Part shown: positions 9,213-19,848 of the stretch, one piece after another | Layout of the letters: every line of letters begins with the position of its first letter | Numbering within the stretch: the first letter of the stretch is position 1 | Source of the DNA: Buttiauxella agrestis ATCC 33320 | GTDB taxonomy: Bacteria > Pseudomonadota > Gammaproteobacteria > Enterobacterales > Enterobacteriaceae | Direction of reading: 5' to 3' | Length of the DNA stretch: 64,000 nucleotides | Assembly: GCA_024169445.1 (NCBI GenBank) | Contig: JALKFA010000001.1 | Location: forward strand, 2,666,001-2,730,000 | Made by a program: the position numbers and the translations under genes | The notes under the pieces: model-generated | Databases searched by the model: none | Seen by the model: the letters and a program-made list of their open reading frames with translations, nothing else | Told to the model about the DNA's origin: nothing

Positions 9213-10499
9213 ATGCTGGAATCCCTGACGTTACAACCCATCGCATTGGTCGACGGCACGATTAATCTTCCTGGTTCAAAAAGTGTCTCTAATCGCGCTC
9301 TGCTGCTTGCAGCACTGGCGCATGGCACGACTGAACTGACTAATTTGCTGGATAGCGATGACGTTCGTCATATGCTCAACGCACTGAAAGCATTGGGAGT
9401 AAATTATACACTTTCAGCCGATCGTACACGTTGTGAAGTGACCGGCATGGGTGGGCCATTGCAAGCCGCGGGCGAGCTGGAACTGTTCTTAGGGAATGCG
9501 GGTACGGCGATGCGCCCACTGGCGGCGGCACTGTGTCTGGGTAGCAATAACATCGTGCTGACCGGTGAACCACGCATGAAAGAACGTCCGATTGGCCATT
9601 TGGTTGATGCTTTACGTCAGGGCGGCGCTCAGATTGATTATCTGGAACAAGAAAATTATCCGCCATTGCGTTTGCGTGGTGGTTTTAGCGGTGGCCAGGT
9701 TGCCGTCGATGGCAGCGTTTCCAGCCAGTTTTTGACCGCGCTTTTAATGACGGCACCGTTGGCGGAAAACGACACTGAAATCACTATCAAAGGTGACCTG
9801 GTATCGAAACCGTATATCGACATCACCTTACATCTGATGAAAACCTTTGGTGTGGATGTAGAAAACCGCGACTACCGCTGTTTTGTGATTCGTAGTAGCC
9901 AGCAGTACTCCTCTCCAGGGGCTTATTTGGTGGAAGGCGATGCCTCTTCAGCTTCTTACTTCCTTGCGGCTGGTGCAATCAAAGGCGGTACGGTAAAAGT
10001 GACGGGCATCGGTCGTAATAGCGTTCAAGGCGATATCCGTTTTGCCGATGTGCTGGAAAAAATGGGTGCGAAAGTCACCTGGGGTGATGATTTCATCTCC
10101 TGCGAGCGCGGCGAATTAAACGCCATTGATATGGATATGAACCATATCCCAGACGCAGCAATGACTATCGCTACTACGGCTTTATTTGCCAAAGGTACGA
10201 CCACTCTACGTAATATTTATAACTGGCGTGTAAAAGAAACTGACCGTTTGAGCGCTATGGCAACTGAACTGCGTAAAGTGGGCGCAATAGTGGAAGAGGG
10301 GGAGGATTACATTACCGTGACTCCACCAGCTCAGCTGCAAGTTGCTGAAATTGGAACTTATAACGATCACCGTATGGCTATGTGCTTCTCGCTGGTGGCG
10401 TTGTCAGATACTCCAGTGACCATCCTTGATCCGAAATGTACGGCAAAAACTTTCCCGGACTATTTCGAACAGTTAGCGCGTATTAGCACCCTCAAGTAA
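9213..10499 (+). CDS. aroA: EPSP synthase AroA (3-phosphoshikimate 1-carboxyvinyltransferase)
   Basis: 428 residues (427 in E. coli). It joins shikimate-3-phosphate and PEP to make EPSP, the sixth step of the shikimate pathway. Lys23 in GSKSVSNR and the loop [10 protein letters not shown] with Gly97 and Pro102 (E. coli Gly96 and Pro101) are wild type, as in glyphosate-sensitive class I enzymes. DHRMAM near the C-terminus is conserved. It has its own ribosome site and lies 76 bp after serC, behind an intercistronic hairpin. Confidence 0.98.
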   Translation: MLESLTLQPIALVDGTINLPGSKSVSNRALLLAALAHGTTELTNLLDSDDVRHMLNALKALGVNYTLSADRTRCEVTGMGGPLQAAGELELFLGNAGTAMRPLAAALCLGSNNIVLTGEPRMKERPIGHLVDALRQGGAQIDYLEQENYPPLRLRGGFSGGQVAVDGSVSSQFLTALLMTAPLAENDTEITIKGDLVSKPYIDITLHLMKTFGVDVENRDYRCFVIRSSQQYSSPGAYLVEGDASSASYFLAAGAIKGGTVKVTGIGRNSVQGDIRFADVLEKMGAKVTWGDDFISCERGELNAIDMDMNHIPDAAMTIATTALFAKGTTTLRNIYNWRVKETDRLSAMATELRKVGAIVEEGEDYITVTPPAQLQVAEIGTYNDHRMAMCFSLVALSDTPVTILDPKCTAKTFPDYFEQLARISTLK

Positions 10500-10625
10500 T
10501 GCACCACCACTTGCTCCGGTAACGTTGAGTGCCGGAGTAAATTCTCAATATCCTGCATAAGATCAACTCCGTTTTCGTACCTCCGCTTTCATTGCACCCG
10601 CTTGTACCACTGTTAATCTCACGTC

Positions 10626-10644
10626 CGATTTGATCAACAAATCG
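10626..10644. repeat. 7-bp inverted repeat upstream of ycaL
   Basis: CGATTTG and CAAATCG are separated by ATCAA, 40 bp upstream of the ycaL start. It could be an operator overlapping the promoter. No regulator is recognised. Confidence 0.35.
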
Positions 10645-10684
10645 ATGATTTATTTCATGTATAGCTCATCAACGGAAGATAACT

Positions 10685-11443
10685 ATGAAGACTTTCAAAA
10701 AGGTAGTATTGGCAGTGTTAATGGCGGGGTCTCTGGTAGCGTGTAAGAACATGAATGGCGATAAACTGGCATCGTCCGGAATGTCGGCCTTCAAAGCCGC
10801 AACACTCAGCGATGCGGATGTTAAGGCAGTGGCAAACCAGTCCTGTAAGCAGGCAGATAGTGAAAACCAACTCGCGGGTAAATCCAGCAAATATGCCAAA
10901 CGCTTGAACAAAATTGCCAAGGCTCTTGGGAATCAGATCGACGGAACACCAGTGAATTACAAAGTTTATTTGACCAGCGATATCAATGCCTGGGCGATGG
11001 CCAACGGCTGTGTACGTGTCTACAGCGGCTTAATGGACATGATGACCGATAACGAAGTTGAAGGTGTTCTTGGTCATGAAATGGGTCACGTAGCCTTGGG
11101 TCATTCAAAGGAAAAACTGCAAACAGCCTATGCCACTATGGCGGCCAGGGATGCAGTTTCTGCAACCAGCGGAGTGGCATCACAGTTATCTCAGTCACAA
11201 CTTGGTGATTTAGCAGAAGCGGCGATTAATGCGACGTTCTCGCGCAGTGAAGAGTCAGAAGCGGATGATTTCTCATATGATCTCCTCAAAAAACGCAAAA
11301 TAAATACTCAAGGACTGGCAAGCAGTTTTGATAAGCTTGCAACGCTTGATGGTGGTGCATCGAAGTCTATGTTTGATTCACATCCGCCATCAGTTGAACG
11401 TGCACAACATGTCCGTGACCGCATAGCAGCAGATAAAAAATAA
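10685..11443 (+). CDS. ycaL: YcaL, M48-family periplasmic metallopeptidase lipoprotein
   Basis: 252 residues (about 254 in E. coli). A lipoprotein signal ends in SLVAC with Cys20 as the lipidated residue. The zinc motif HEMGH is at 131-135, and the third ligand region EADD is at 192-195, as in M48 peptidases such as LoiP and BepA. In E. coli YcaL degrades stalled LptD during outer-membrane assembly. There is no Asp at +2 after the Cys (it is Lys), so Lol sorting to the outer membrane is expected. Single gene with its own upstream region. Confidence 0.94.
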   Translation: MKTFKKVVLAVLMAGSLVACKNMNGDKLASSGMSAFKAATLSDADVKAVANQSCKQADSENQLAGKSSKYAKRLNKIAKALGNQIDGTPVNYKVYLTSDINAWAMANGCVRVYSGLMDMMTDNEVEGVLGHEMGHVALGHSKEKLQTAYATMAARDAVSATSGVASQLSQSQLGDLAEAAINATFSRSEESEADDFSYDLLKKRKINTQGLASSFDKLATLDGGASKSMFDSHPPSVERAQHVRDRIAADKK

Positions 11444-11460
11444 ACTACCTCTCTGAATTT

Positions 11461-11482
11461 GGGGCTGGTTTTTTCCAGCCCC
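11461..11482 (+). terminator. Hairpin after ycaL
   Basis: A GGGGCTGG / CCAGCCCC stem with a TTTTTT loop, 17 bp past the ycaL stop. There is no T-tract after the stem, so intrinsic termination is likely weak. Confidence 0.55.
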
Positions 11483-11567
11483 ACCTCAAGTTGCGCAATT
11501 CTTCTACACTCAACCTCATTAAAGACGATAATTGGCAGGAAAGATAACGGTCAGGATTCTGGCAGCG

Positions 11568-11573
11568 TATAAT
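11568..11573 (+). promoter_or_regulatory. Candidate -10 element for cmk
   Basis: A perfect TATAAT lies 50 bp before the cmk start. No good -35 hexamer is found at 16-18 bp. Confidence 0.4.
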
Positions 11574-11622
11574 ATGCGGCGTTTCTATTTTAGGTCCGTA
11601 ATTCCAGCAAGAGGAGAGTACG

Positions 11623-12309
11623 ATGACGGCACCCGCCCCAGTAATAACAATTGATGGTCCAAGCGGCGCAGGTAAAGGCACGCTGTGTAAAGCCATGGCG
11701 GAAGCGTTACAGTGGCATCTGCTTGATTCTGGAGCAATTTATCGAGTTCTGGCATTGGCGGCCTTACATCACCAGGTTGATGTAACCTCCGAAGACACGC
11801 TAGTCCCACTTGCTGCCCACCTTGATGTGCGTTTTGTTGCCAATGAAGGCAACCTGGAAGTCATCCTTGAAGGAGAAGACGTCAGCGCAGAAATTCGTAC
11901 TCAGGAAGTTGCGAATGCAGCCTCTCAGATAGCTGCTTTCCCACGTGTTCGTGAAGCATTGCTGCGCCGTCAGCGCGCATTCAGAGAAGCGCCGGGACTG
12001 ATTGCTGATGGCCGTGATATGGGCACCGTGGTTTTCCCTGACGCACCAGTAAAAATCTTCCTTGACGCCTCTTCTGAAGAGCGTGCGCGTAGACGTATGC
12101 TACAGTTGCAGGAAAAGGGCTTTAGTGTTAACTTTGAGCGCCTTTTGGCAGAAATTAAAGAACGTGATGACCGTGACCGTAACCGTGCAATAGCACCGTT
12201 AGTGCCCGCCGCAGATGCGCTGGTGCTGGATTCAACCAGCATGTCCATTGACGACGTCATCAAACAAGCGCTTACTTATGCGCAGAAAATTTTAACACCA
12301 GCTCAATAG
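11623..12309 (+). CDS. cmk: Cytidylate kinase Cmk
   Basis: 228 residues (227 in E. coli). It phosphorylates CMP and dCMP with ATP. The P-loop GPSGAGKGT is at residues 12-20; the [14 protein letters not shown] segment and the arginine-rich LID (EERARRR) follow. AGAGGAG lies before the ATG. It is upstream of rpsA, as in other enterics, where some rpsA transcription starts in or before cmk. Confidence 0.98.
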   Translation: MTAPAPVITIDGPSGAGKGTLCKAMAEALQWHLLDSGAIYRVLALAALHHQVDVTSEDTLVPLAAHLDVRFVANEGNLEVILEGEDVSAEIRTQEVANAASQIAAFPRVREALLRRQRAFREAPGLIADGRDMGTVVFPDAPVKIFLDASSEERARRRMLQLQEKGFSVNFERLLAEIKERDDRDRNRAIAPLVPAADALVLDSTSMSIDDVIKQALTYAQKILTPAQ

Positions 12310-12341
12310 TGAATATTGCGCTGGTGTAAGTTTTGTCATAT

Positions 12342-12370
12342 TTGTCATGATATTGCCATAGTGGTATCCT
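12342..12370 (+). promoter_or_regulatory. Candidate rpsA promoter
   Basis: TTGTCA (12342-12347) and TATCCT (12365-12370) are spaced by 17 bp. They lie in the cmk-rpsA gap and would start a leader of about 128 nt. Confidence 0.5.
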
Positions 12371-12376
12371 GACATA

Positions 12377-12504
12377 TCGGGTAGTTTTTTACCCCTGTAA
12401 CCTAAACCCTGTCGGCATGGAGCCAATGGCGGGGTATGTGAAACAACCCCATTCGGCGGGACGCTAAATGGACGTTAAACTAAAGAACCTTGAAGATTAA
12501 CAAC
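12377..12504 (+). promoter_or_regulatory. rpsA leader / translation initiation region
   Basis: The leader before rpsA has no strong Shine-Dalgarno; the nearest is GAAG, 7 nt before the ATG. It contains GC-rich stretches able to fold. In E. coli the same region folds into hairpins that drive efficient initiation without a strong Shine-Dalgarno and mediate repression by free S1. Placement by homology; I did not fold the RNA. Confidence 0.5.
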
Positions 12505-14181
12505 ATGACTGAATCTTTCGCTCAACTCTTTGAAGAATCCCTGAAAACAATCGAAACCCGTCCGGGTTCCATCGTTCGTGGCGTAGTAGTTGCTATCGAC
12601 AAAGATATCGTACTGGTTGACGCTGGTCTGAAATCTGAGTCTGCAATTCCTGTAGAGCAGTTCAAAAATGCTGCTGGCGAACTGGAAATCCAGGTTGGTG
12701 ACGAAGTTGATGTTGCTCTGGACGCTGTTGAAGATGGCTTTGGCGAAACTCTGCTGTCCCGTGAAAAAGCTAAGCGTCACGAAGCTTGGATCACGCTGGA
12801 AAAAGCTTACGAAGAAGCTGAAACTGTGGTCGGTATCATCAACGGCAAAGTTAAGGGTGGCTTCACTGTAGAGCTGAACGGTATTCGTGCGTTCCTGCCA
12901 GGTTCACTGGTAGATGTTCGTCCGGTACGTGACACTCTGCACCTGGAAGGCAAAGAGCTTGAGTTCAAAGTCATCAAGCTGGACCAGAAGCGTAACAACG
13001 TTGTTGTTTCTCGTCGTGCAGTTATCGAATCAGAAAACAGCGCAGAACGTGATCAACTGCTGGAAAACCTGCAAGAAGGCATGGAAGTTAAAGGTATCGT
13101 TAAGAACCTTACTGACTACGGTGCATTCGTTGATCTGGGCGGCGTTGACGGCCTGCTGCACATCACTGATATGGCATGGAAACGCGTTAAGCATCCAAGC
13201 GAAATCGTGAATGTTGGCGATGAAATTACCGTTAAAGTACTGAAGTTCGACCGTGAGCGTACTCGTGTGTCTCTGGGTCTGAAGCAACTGGGCGAAGATC
13301 CATGGGTCGCAATCGCTAAGCGTTATCCAGAAGGTACCAAACTGACTGGTCGCGTGACTAACCTGACTGATTACGGCTGCTTCGTAGAAATCGAAGAAGG
13401 CGTTGAAGGTCTGGTTCACGTTTCCGAAATGGATTGGACCAACAAAAACATCCACCCATCCAAAGTTGTTAACGTTGGTGATGTCGTGGAAGTTATGGTT
13501 CTGGATATCGACGAAGAACGTCGTCGTATCTCCCTGGGTCTGAAGCAGTGCAAATCTAACCCATGGCAGCTGTTCGCTGAAACCCACAACAAGGGCGACC
13601 GCGTTGAAGGTAAAATCAAGTCTATCACTGACTTCGGTATCTTCATCGGCCTGGACGGTGGCATCGACGGCCTGGTTCACCTGTCTGATATCTCCTGGAA
13701 CGTTGCAGGCGAAGAAGCAGTTCGTGAATACAAGAAAGGCGACGAAATCGCGGCTGTGGTTCTGCAAGTTGACGCAGAACGTGAGCGTATCTCCCTGGGT
13801 GTTAAACAACTCGCAGAAGATCCGTTCAACAACTACGTTGCACTGAACAAGAAAGGTACTATCGTTACTGGTAAAGTAACAGCAGTTGACGCGAAAGGTG
13901 CTACAGTTGAATTAGCAGATGGCGTAGAAGGCTACCTGCGTGCTTCTGAAGCTTCCCGTGACCGCGTTGAAGATGCAACTCTGGTTCTGAGCGTAGGCGA
14001 CGACGTTGAAGCTAAATTCACTGGCGTTGACCGCAAAAACCGTGTTGTAAGCCTGTCTGTTCGTGCTAAGGACGAAGCTGACGAGAAAGATGCAATCGCT
14101 ACTGTTAACAACAAACAGGAAGATGCACCGAACTTCTCTAACGCTATGGCTGAAGCATTCAAAGCAGCTAAAGGCGAGTAA
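12505..14181 (+). CDS. rpsA: 30S ribosomal protein S1
   Basis: 558 residues (557 in E. coli). The start is the family start [12 protein letters not shown] at 12505, not the in-frame ATG 15 bp upstream. Six S1/OB-fold repeats run along the protein, visible as recurring [20 protein letters not shown] and [10 protein letters not shown] motifs with the RISLGLKQ endings. The first two bind the ribosome and S2; the others bind mRNA. It is autogenously regulated in E. coli. ihfB follows on the same strand. Confidence 0.99.
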   Translation: MTESFAQLFEESLKTIETRPGSIVRGVVVAIDKDIVLVDAGLKSESAIPVEQFKNAAGELEIQVGDEVDVALDAVEDGFGETLLSREKAKRHEAWITLEKAYEEAETVVGIINGKVKGGFTVELNGIRAFLPGSLVDVRPVRDTLHLEGKELEFKVIKLDQKRNNVVVSRRAVIESENSAERDQLLENLQEGMEVKGIVKNLTDYGAFVDLGGVDGLLHITDMAWKRVKHPSEIVNVGDEITVKVLKFDRERTRVSLGLKQLGEDPWVAIAKRYPEGTKLTGRVTNLTDYGCFVEIEEGVEGLVHVSEMDWTNKNIHPSKVVNVGDVVEVMVLDIDEERRRISLGLKQCKSNPWQLFAETHNKGDRVEGKIKSITDFGIFIGLDGGIDGLVHLSDISWNVAGEEAVREYKKGDEIAAVVLQVDAERERISLGVKQLAEDPFNNYVALNKKGTIVTGKVTAVDAKGATVELADGVEGYLRASEASRDRVEDATLVLSVGDDVEAKFTGVDRKNRVVSLSVRAKDEADEKDAIATVNNKQEDAPNFSNAMAEAFKAAKGE

Positions 14182-14200
14182 TCGTCTGAGCACTTAAATC

Positions 14201-14225
14201 AGGGCGGCTACGGCCGCCCTTGTTC
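14201..14225 (+). terminator. rpsA terminator hairpin
   Basis: An AGGGCGGC / GCCGCCCT stem with a 4-nt loop and a short TTGTT tail, 20 bp after rpsA. Probably partial, since ihfB follows. Confidence 0.7.
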
Positions 14226-14272
14226 GATTGATAGGTGTAAGTTAATTTTCCTGAAAGGAAACCGGAGGAATC

Positions 14273-14560
14273 ATGACCAAGTCAGAATTGATAGAAAGAC
14301 TTGCAACTCAGCAATCTCACATCCCGGCGAAAGCTGTAGAAGATGCAGTGAAAGAGATGCTGGAGCATATGGCCTCTACACTCGCCCAAGGTGAGCGTAT
14401 TGAAATCCGGGGTTTCGGCAGTTTTTCCTTACACTATCGCGCACCTCGCACCGGACGTAACCCAAAAACTGGCGATAAAGTGGATCTGGAAGGTAAGTAC
14501 GTTCCGCACTTTAAACCAGGTAAAGAATTACGTGACCGCGCCAACATTTACGGTAATTAA
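14273..14560 (+). CDS. ihfB: Integration host factor beta subunit
   Basis: 95 residues (94 in E. coli; one extra Asn at the end). This HU/IHF-family DNA-bending protein pairs with Ihf[13 protein letters not shown] and the beta-ribbon arm RNPKTGD, whose proline intercalates into the minor groove, are present. A strong CGGAGGA ribosome site precedes ATG. It lies downstream of rpsA with its own terminator. Confidence 0.99.
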   Translation: MTKSELIERLATQQSHIPAKAVEDAVKEMLEHMASTLAQGERIEIRGFGSFSLHYRAPRTGRNPKTGDKVDLEGKYVPHFKPGKELRDRANIYGN

Positions 14561-14582
14561 GTCTTAGGATTTAATTCTCAAG

Positions 14583-14610
14583 AACGGCACCTTCGGGTGC
14601 CGTTTTTTTA
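14583..14610 (+). terminator. ihfB terminator
   Basis: An AACGGCACC / GGTGCCGTT stem with a TTCG tetraloop followed by a T-tract. Confidence 0.93.
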
Positions 14611-14762
14611 TGCCAAAAATCACAGTTTTCGATTCCGCTCGCAAATTATTCGGCTGTATTTTCATGCAGCTCCGAAAGCCTGGAACCCTTCTCGAAGAAC
14701 TGATTATCCATAGCTGACGTCATTTTTTAATACTTCACACTGCCTTTAACAAGGAGGTAGTC

Positions 14763-17033
14763 GTGAGGAATTCAATCGGATTATGTTGCAGTGCAATTAT
14801 TGGCATTCTGCCTCTGGCGTGGCTGGCCAATATTCCTGATATGCAAATTATCGCAGTCATCCTCTTTGCGGCAGTATGCACTGGACTCATCCCGCATCTG
14901 TCTGCGCGCTATATCGCTTTTGGTTTGTTGTGCTTTTGCTGGGCGTTACTGAACGCCAGAGCTAGTCTTATGCCTGTCGAACAATGGTCCGGCAAACCTA
15001 TTACGGTTGAAGCGGTGATGACCCGAACTGATGGAAAGCAAAATCACGATTGGGAAATGGTATCGGTAGAAGGAAAGGTAATTTTTCCACCTGTTGGTAT
15101 CAGAAGTCGTGGTGGCTACTTACCGGCTAGCGTTTGCGCAGGGCAACGCTGGCGCATGAAACTGCAACTGCGGCCAGTACATGGGCAACTGAACGAAGGC
15201 GGTTTTGATAGCCAAAGATATGCTCTTGCACAACATCAACCATTGAGTGCACGTATTATTTCGGCTGATCCCATTACGCAGCGCTGCAGTTTACGGGCTC
15301 AATGGTTATCCGCTGTTCAATTTTCGACTCAATCACTCCCCAATCAGGGCGTGATTTTGGCATTAGCATTTGGTGACCGCTCGGCAGTGAATGATGAGCA
15401 GAAAAACCTGCTTCGCCAGAGCGGCACGGCACACCTTATGGCCATCTCAGGGATGCACATCTCACTGGCTGCGATGGTGGGTTGGTTAATCGCTCGTTTA
15501 ATACAACTGAGTTTTCCTGCACATCGAGTTCATTTCAGAATGCCACTCTTAGCCAGTGTCATAGCCGCCGCTGCTTATACCTGGCTGGCAGGGGGAAACC
15601 CTCCGGCTGTCAGAGCGCTGATTGGGGTCATTATCTGGCTTTTTCTACGGCTACAGGGGCGATGCTGGTCCGGGTGGGAGGTCTGGCTTTGCTGCATCAC
15701 GGGTATTCTGATTTATGACCCTCTTACTGTTTTGTCAGACAGTTTTTGGCTATCGGCACTGGCTGTTGCCTCACTCATTTTCTGGTATCAATGGATGCCA
15801 CTGCCACAAAGTGTACTAACGACGAAATGGTTTTATCGTTATCCACTCGCTTTAATGCACCTGCAGGTTGGCATCATGGTTTTGCTGATGCCACTACAAA
15901 TTTTCATTTTCCACGGTATTAGCCTTAGCGCGTTAATAGCGAACTTACTCGCAGTACCGCTGATTACTTTTATCGTCGTGCCATTGTTATTAGCGGGATT
16001 AGTGCTTACCAGTATCCCGTGGATAGGAGAACATTTGTGGTGGGGTGTAGATCGTCTGCTGGCGCTACTTTTTACATCGTTGTCGCTATTACCTGACGGC
16101 TGGCTGGAAGTGGATGACCGTTTTCAGCTTTTGAGTTTGTGTGGCTGGCTGGCGATTATTATCCATAGGTTGGCGTTATGGCGCAGCTCGTCGTTTTCGG
16201 TGATAGCGCTGATCCTGTCCCTGGTTGTTTCCACAATGCGGCCTGAGAAAAAAGACGGCTCGTGGCAAATCACCATGTTAGATGTCGGGCACGGTCTGGC
16301 GATTGCGATTATCCGGCAAGGAAAGGTCTTTCTATACGATACCGGGAACGCCTGGCCCGGTGGTGATGCGGCTCAGCAAGTTATTATTCCATGGCTGCGT
16401 TGGCATAATCTAACCCCAGAGCAAGTCGTCATTAGCCACGAGCATCTTGATCATCGCGGTGGTTTAATCAGTTTGCAGCGCGAATGGCCAGCGTTAAAAA
16501 TTCACAGTCCACTGCGTTGGGCAGGGCATCACCCTTGTTTTCAAGGGGAGGAATGGCAATGGCGGGGTTTGAAGTTTACTGCGTTGTGGCCTCCAGATCA
16601 GCCAGTAAAGACGGGTAATAATGGCTCTTGTGTGGTGATGGTCAGCGACGGGAACTTTCGTATCTTGTTAACCGGTGATGTGGAAGTTGAAGCTGAATTA
16701 GCTATGCTCAAGAGACGATGGGATATCTTACATGCTGATATTATTCAGGTTCCTCATCATGGTAGTCGCACATCTTCGGTTGCACCGCTGCTGCGTGCAG
16801 TTTCTGGAGGTGCTGCACTTGCCTCTACATCGCGTTATAACGCCTGGCATTTACCTTCCGGGAAAGTGGTTAAACGCTACCAGGCGCAAGGATATAAATG
16901 GTATGACACGGCGCAATCAGGCCAGCTGACTATCGATATAAATAGTGATAAATGGCAAATCAATGGCTTCAGAGAACAAATTTCACCCCGTTGGTATCAT
17001 CAGTGGTTTGGTGTATCCCGGGATAATGGGTAG
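14763..17033 (+). CDS. ycaI: YcaI, ComEC/Rec2-family membrane protein
   Basis: 756 residues (754 in E. coli). The start is GTG with a very strong AAGGAGG ribosome site 5 nt upstream. The layout is N-terminal membrane helices and an OB-like soluble part to about 210, a Competence domain with many membrane helices (about 210-490; HLMAISGMHIS motif), then a C-terminal metallo-beta-lactamase-like domain (LDVGHGLA, SHEHLDHRGG, VPHHGSRTS). ComEC passes single-stranded DNA across the inner membrane in competent bacteria; the enteric protein's role is less clear. It is much more divergent from E. coli than its neighbours. msbA follows 36 bp downstream. Confidence 0.95.
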   Translation: MRNSIGLCCSAIIGILPLAWLANIPDMQIIAVILFAAVCTGLIPHLSARYIAFGLLCFCWALLNARASLMPVEQWSGKPITVEAVMTRTDGKQNHDWEMVSVEGKVIFPPVGIRSRGGYLPASVCAGQRWRMKLQLRPVHGQLNEGGFDSQRYALAQHQPLSARIISADPITQRCSLRAQWLSAVQFSTQSLPNQGVILALAFGDRSAVNDEQKNLLRQSGTAHLMAISGMHISLAAMVGWLIARLIQLSFPAHRVHFRMPLLASVIAAAAYTWLAGGNPPAVRALIGVIIWLFLRLQGRCWSGWEVWLCCITGILIYDPLTVLSDSFWLSALAVASLIFWYQWMPLPQSVLTTKWFYRYPLALMHLQVGIMVLLMPLQIFIFHGISLSALIANLLAVPLITFIVVPLLLAGLVLTSIPWIGEHLWWGVDRLLALLFTSLSLLPDGWLEVDDRFQLLSLCGWLAIIIHRLALWRSSSFSVIALILSLVVSTMRPEKKDGSWQITMLDVGHGLAIAIIRQGKVFLYDTGNAWPGGDAAQQVIIPWLRWHNLTPEQVVISHEHLDHRGGLISLQREWPALKIHSPLRWAGHHPCFQGEEWQWRGLKFTALWPPDQPVKTGNNGSCVVMVSDGNFRILLTGDVEVEAELAMLKRRWDILHADIIQVPHHGSRTSSVAPLLRAVSGGAALASTSRYNAWHLPSGKVVKRYQAQGYKWYDTAQSGQLTIDINSDKWQINGFREQISPRWYHQWFGVSRDNG

Positions 17034-17069
17034 AATATGCGGCTATTTCATCTAATGCTGGTTTACTGA

Positions 17070-18818
17070 ATGCATAACGATAAAGATCTTTCCACATGGC
17101 AGACCTTCCGCCGCCTTTGGCCGATGATTGCTCCTTTCAAGCCGGGTCTGATTGTGGCTGGTATTGCGTTAATCCTAAACGCTGCCAGTGATACCTATAT
17201 GCTGTCTTTGCTTAAACCGTTACTGGATGATGGTTTTGGAAAAACTGATAAATCAGTGCTGCTATGGATGCCGCTGGTTGTTATCGGGCTGATGGTGCTG
17301 CGTGGTGCGACGAGTTACGTCTCCAGCTATTGCATCTCGTGGGTCTCTGGGCAGGTAGTTATGAACATGCGCCGTCGCTTGTTCAGCCACATGATGGGCA
17401 TGCCGGTTTCGTTTTTTGACCAGCAGTCCACTGGTACGCTGCTCTCGCGCATTACTTACGATTCCGAACAAGTTGCTTCCTCTTCATCTAGCGCATTGAT
17501 AACGGTCGTGCGTGAAGGCGCATCTATCATTGGCCTATTTGTGCTGATGTTTTGGTATAGCTGGCAGCTTTCTTTGATTCTGATTGTACTGGCTCCTATC
17601 GTTTCCTTCGCGATTCGTATGGTTTCCAAACGTTTCCGTAATATCAGCAAAAACATGCAGAACACGATGGGGCAGGTCACCACCAGTGCGGAGCAAATGC
17701 TGAAAGGCCATAAAGAAGTGCTGATCTTCGGCGGCCAGGAAGTGGAAACAGAACGTTTTAATAAAGTCAGTAACCGTATGCGCCGCCAGGGTATGAAACT
17801 GGTTTCGGCCTCATCTATTTCTGACCCTATCATTCAGTTGATTGCCTCTTTAGCTCTGGCTTTTGTGATTTACGCAGCAAGCTTCCCGAGTGTGATGGAA
17901 ACGCTGACAGCCGGTACCATCACCGTGGTCTTCTCTTCAATGATCGCTCTGATGCGCCCATTGAAATCCCTGACAAACGTCAACGCTCAGTTCCAGCGCG
18001 GTATGGCTGCTTGCCAAACGTTGTTCTCTATTCTCGATTCTGAGCAAGAGAAAGACGAAGGGAAACGTGTTATTGAGCGCGCTAAAGGTGATGTTGAATT
18101 CCGTGATGTGACCTTTACCTATCCGGGGCGTGAAGTGCCAGCTCTGCGCAAGATTGACCTGTCGATCCCAGCAGGTAAGACCGTGGCGTTGGTGGGGCGT
18201 TCTGGCTCAGGTAAGTCTACTATCGCAAGCTTAATGACGCGTTTTTACGATATCCAGGAAGGCAGCATCACGATTGATGGGGTGGATATTCGTGAATACA
18301 CCTTATCTTCGTTGCGTAATCAGGTCGCTCTTGTCTCGCAAAATGTTCACTTATTCAACGACACTGTTGCTAACAATATTGCCTATGCGCGTACTGAACA
18401 GTACAGCCGCGACGACATTGAAAAAGCGGCGCGTATGGCATATGCCATGGACTTTATCAGCAAGATGGATAATGGCCTGGATACCGTCATTGGTGAAAAT
18501 GGTGTCTTGCTTTCAGGTGGTCAGCGTCAGCGTATCGCCATTGCGCGTGCACTATTGCGCGATAGCCCAATATTAATTCTCGATGAAGCGACTTCTGCTC
18601 TGGATACCGAGTCTGAGCGTGCCATTCAGGCAGCGTTAGATGAACTGCAGAAAAACCGTACCTCATTAGTCATTGCTCACCGCTTATCAACCATTGAACA
18701 GGCTGATGAAATTGTGGTGGTGGAAGACGGTCGTATCGTTGAGCGCGGTCCTCATGCAGAGTTGATTGAGCATCGTGGGGTTTACGCCCAACTGCATAGA
18801 ATGCAATTCGGTTCATGA
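17070..18818 (+). CDS. msbA: Lipid A export ATP-binding/permease MsbA
   Basis: 582 residues, identical in length to E. coli MsbA. This ABC half-transporter has six membrane helices in the first ~320 residues. The nucleotide-binding domain follows with Walker [10 protein letters not shown] (about 376-384), signature LSGGQRQR and Walker [13 protein letters not shown] homodimer flips core-lipid A across the inner membrane. The stop overlaps the lpxK start by ATGA, so the two essential lipid A genes are translationally coupled. Confidence 0.99.
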   Translation: MHNDKDLSTWQTFRRLWPMIAPFKPGLIVAGIALILNAASDTYMLSLLKPLLDDGFGKTDKSVLLWMPLVVIGLMVLRGATSYVSSYCISWVSGQVVMNMRRRLFSHMMGMPVSFFDQQSTGTLLSRITYDSEQVASSSSSALITVVREGASIIGLFVLMFWYSWQLSLILIVLAPIVSFAIRMVSKRFRNISKNMQNTMGQVTTSAEQMLKGHKEVLIFGGQEVETERFNKVSNRMRRQGMKLVSASSISDPIIQLIASLALAFVIYAASFPSVMETLTAGTITVVFSSMIALMRPLKSLTNVNAQFQRGMAACQTLFSILDSEQEKDEGKRVIERAKGDVEFRDVTFTYPGREVPALRKIDLSIPAGKTVALVGRSGSGKSTIASLMTRFYDIQEGSITIDGVDIREYTLSSLRNQVALVSQNVHLFNDTVANNIAYARTEQYSRDDIEKAARMAYAMDFISKMDNGLDTVIGENGVLLSGGQRQRIAIARALLRDSPILILDEATSALDTESERAIQAALDELQKNRTSLVIAHRLSTIEQADEIVVVEDGRIVERGPHAELIEHRGVYAQLHRMQFGS

Positions 18819-19798
18819 TAGAACGCATCTGGTCGGGAAAATCTCCCCTCTACCTTTTGCTATTACCGCTCTCCTGGCTTTATGGCCTAGTGAGCGGTGC
18901 TATACGTCTTTGCTACCGCTTAGGGATCAAAAAAACCTGGCGTGCTCCGGTACCGGTGGTCGTTGTTGGTAATCTGACAGCCGGTGGCAATGGTAAAACA
19001 CCCGTTGTGATTTGGCTGGTTGAACAACTCCAGCAGCGTGGTATCCGTGTTGGAGTTGTCTCTCGCGGTTATGGTGGTAAATCCGAACACTACCCGTTGT
19101 TGCTTGATCAACACACCACAACGTCACAAGCAGGTGATGAGCCAGTGCTTATCTATCAGCGCACGGGTGCTGCCGTGGCAGTCGCGCCGCGCCGTAGTGA
19201 AGCGGTGAAAATGCTGGTGGAAAAAATCCAACCACAGTTAATCATTACCGATGATGGTTTGCAGCATTATGCGTTGGGGCGCGATAAAGAGATCGTGGTG
19301 GTTGATGGTGTTAGGCGTTTCGGTAACGGATGGTGGCTTCCAGCCGGGCCAATGCGCGAACGAATCGGGCGCCTGGCTTCGGTCGATGCCGTCATTACCA
19401 ACGGTGGTGAACCTAAACCAGGTGAAATAGCGATGATGTTGCAACCCAGTGACGCCGTTAATCTGCTGACTGGTGAACGTCGCCCGGTACAAACGCTTGA
19501 AAGCGTTGTCGCTATGGCTGGAATTGGCCATCCGCCACGCTTTTTTGCCACCTTACAGCAATGTGGTGTCACTCCGATTCGGACTGTCAGTCTTTCCGAC
19601 CATCAGGCGTTAAACGAAAGTGACGTCATAAAATTAGTTCAGCCAGGGGAAACCCTGATAATGACTGAAAAAGACGCCGTCAAATGCCGCTTATTTGTAT
19701 CCGGCCACACTAACTGGTGGTATTTGCCGGTCGACGCACATTTAGCACAACCGCAGTCCGACGAGTTATTGCAGTCACTATTGGCGCTGGTGCGATAA
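18815..19798 (+). CDS. lpxK: Tetraacyldisaccharide 4'-kinase LpxK
   Basis: 327 residues (328 in E. coli). It phosphorylates the 4' position of the lipid A disaccharide precursor at the inner-membrane face. An N-terminal membrane helix is followed by a P-loop-like [12 protein letters not shown] at 52-63. ATG overlaps the msbA stop by 4 bp (ATGA). Confidence 0.98.
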   Translation: MIERIWSGKSPLYLLLLPLSWLYGLVSGAIRLCYRLGIKKTWRAPVPVVVVGNLTAGGNGKTPVVIWLVEQLQQRGIRVGVVSRGYGGKSEHYPLLLDQHTTTSQAGDEPVLIYQRTGAAVAVAPRRSEAVKMLVEKIQPQLIITDDGLQHYALGRDKEIVVVDGVRRFGNGWWLPAGPMRERIGRLASVDAVITNGGEPKPGEIAMMLQPSDAVNLLTGERRPVQTLESVVAMAGIGHPPRFFATLQQCGVTPIRTVSLSDHQALNESDVIKLVQPGETLIMTEKDAVKCRLFVSGHTNWWYLPVDAHLAQPQSDELLQSLLALVR

Positions 19799-19848
19799 TT
19801 GTAAGTTACCGCATCGGAATTCGAGTTTGCTGACGACAAGGTTCATTC

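Noticed and set aside
13030-13809. 259-codon open frame antisense to rpsA
   Set aside because: Another mirror of a strongly biased gene; composition is typical of antisense shadows.
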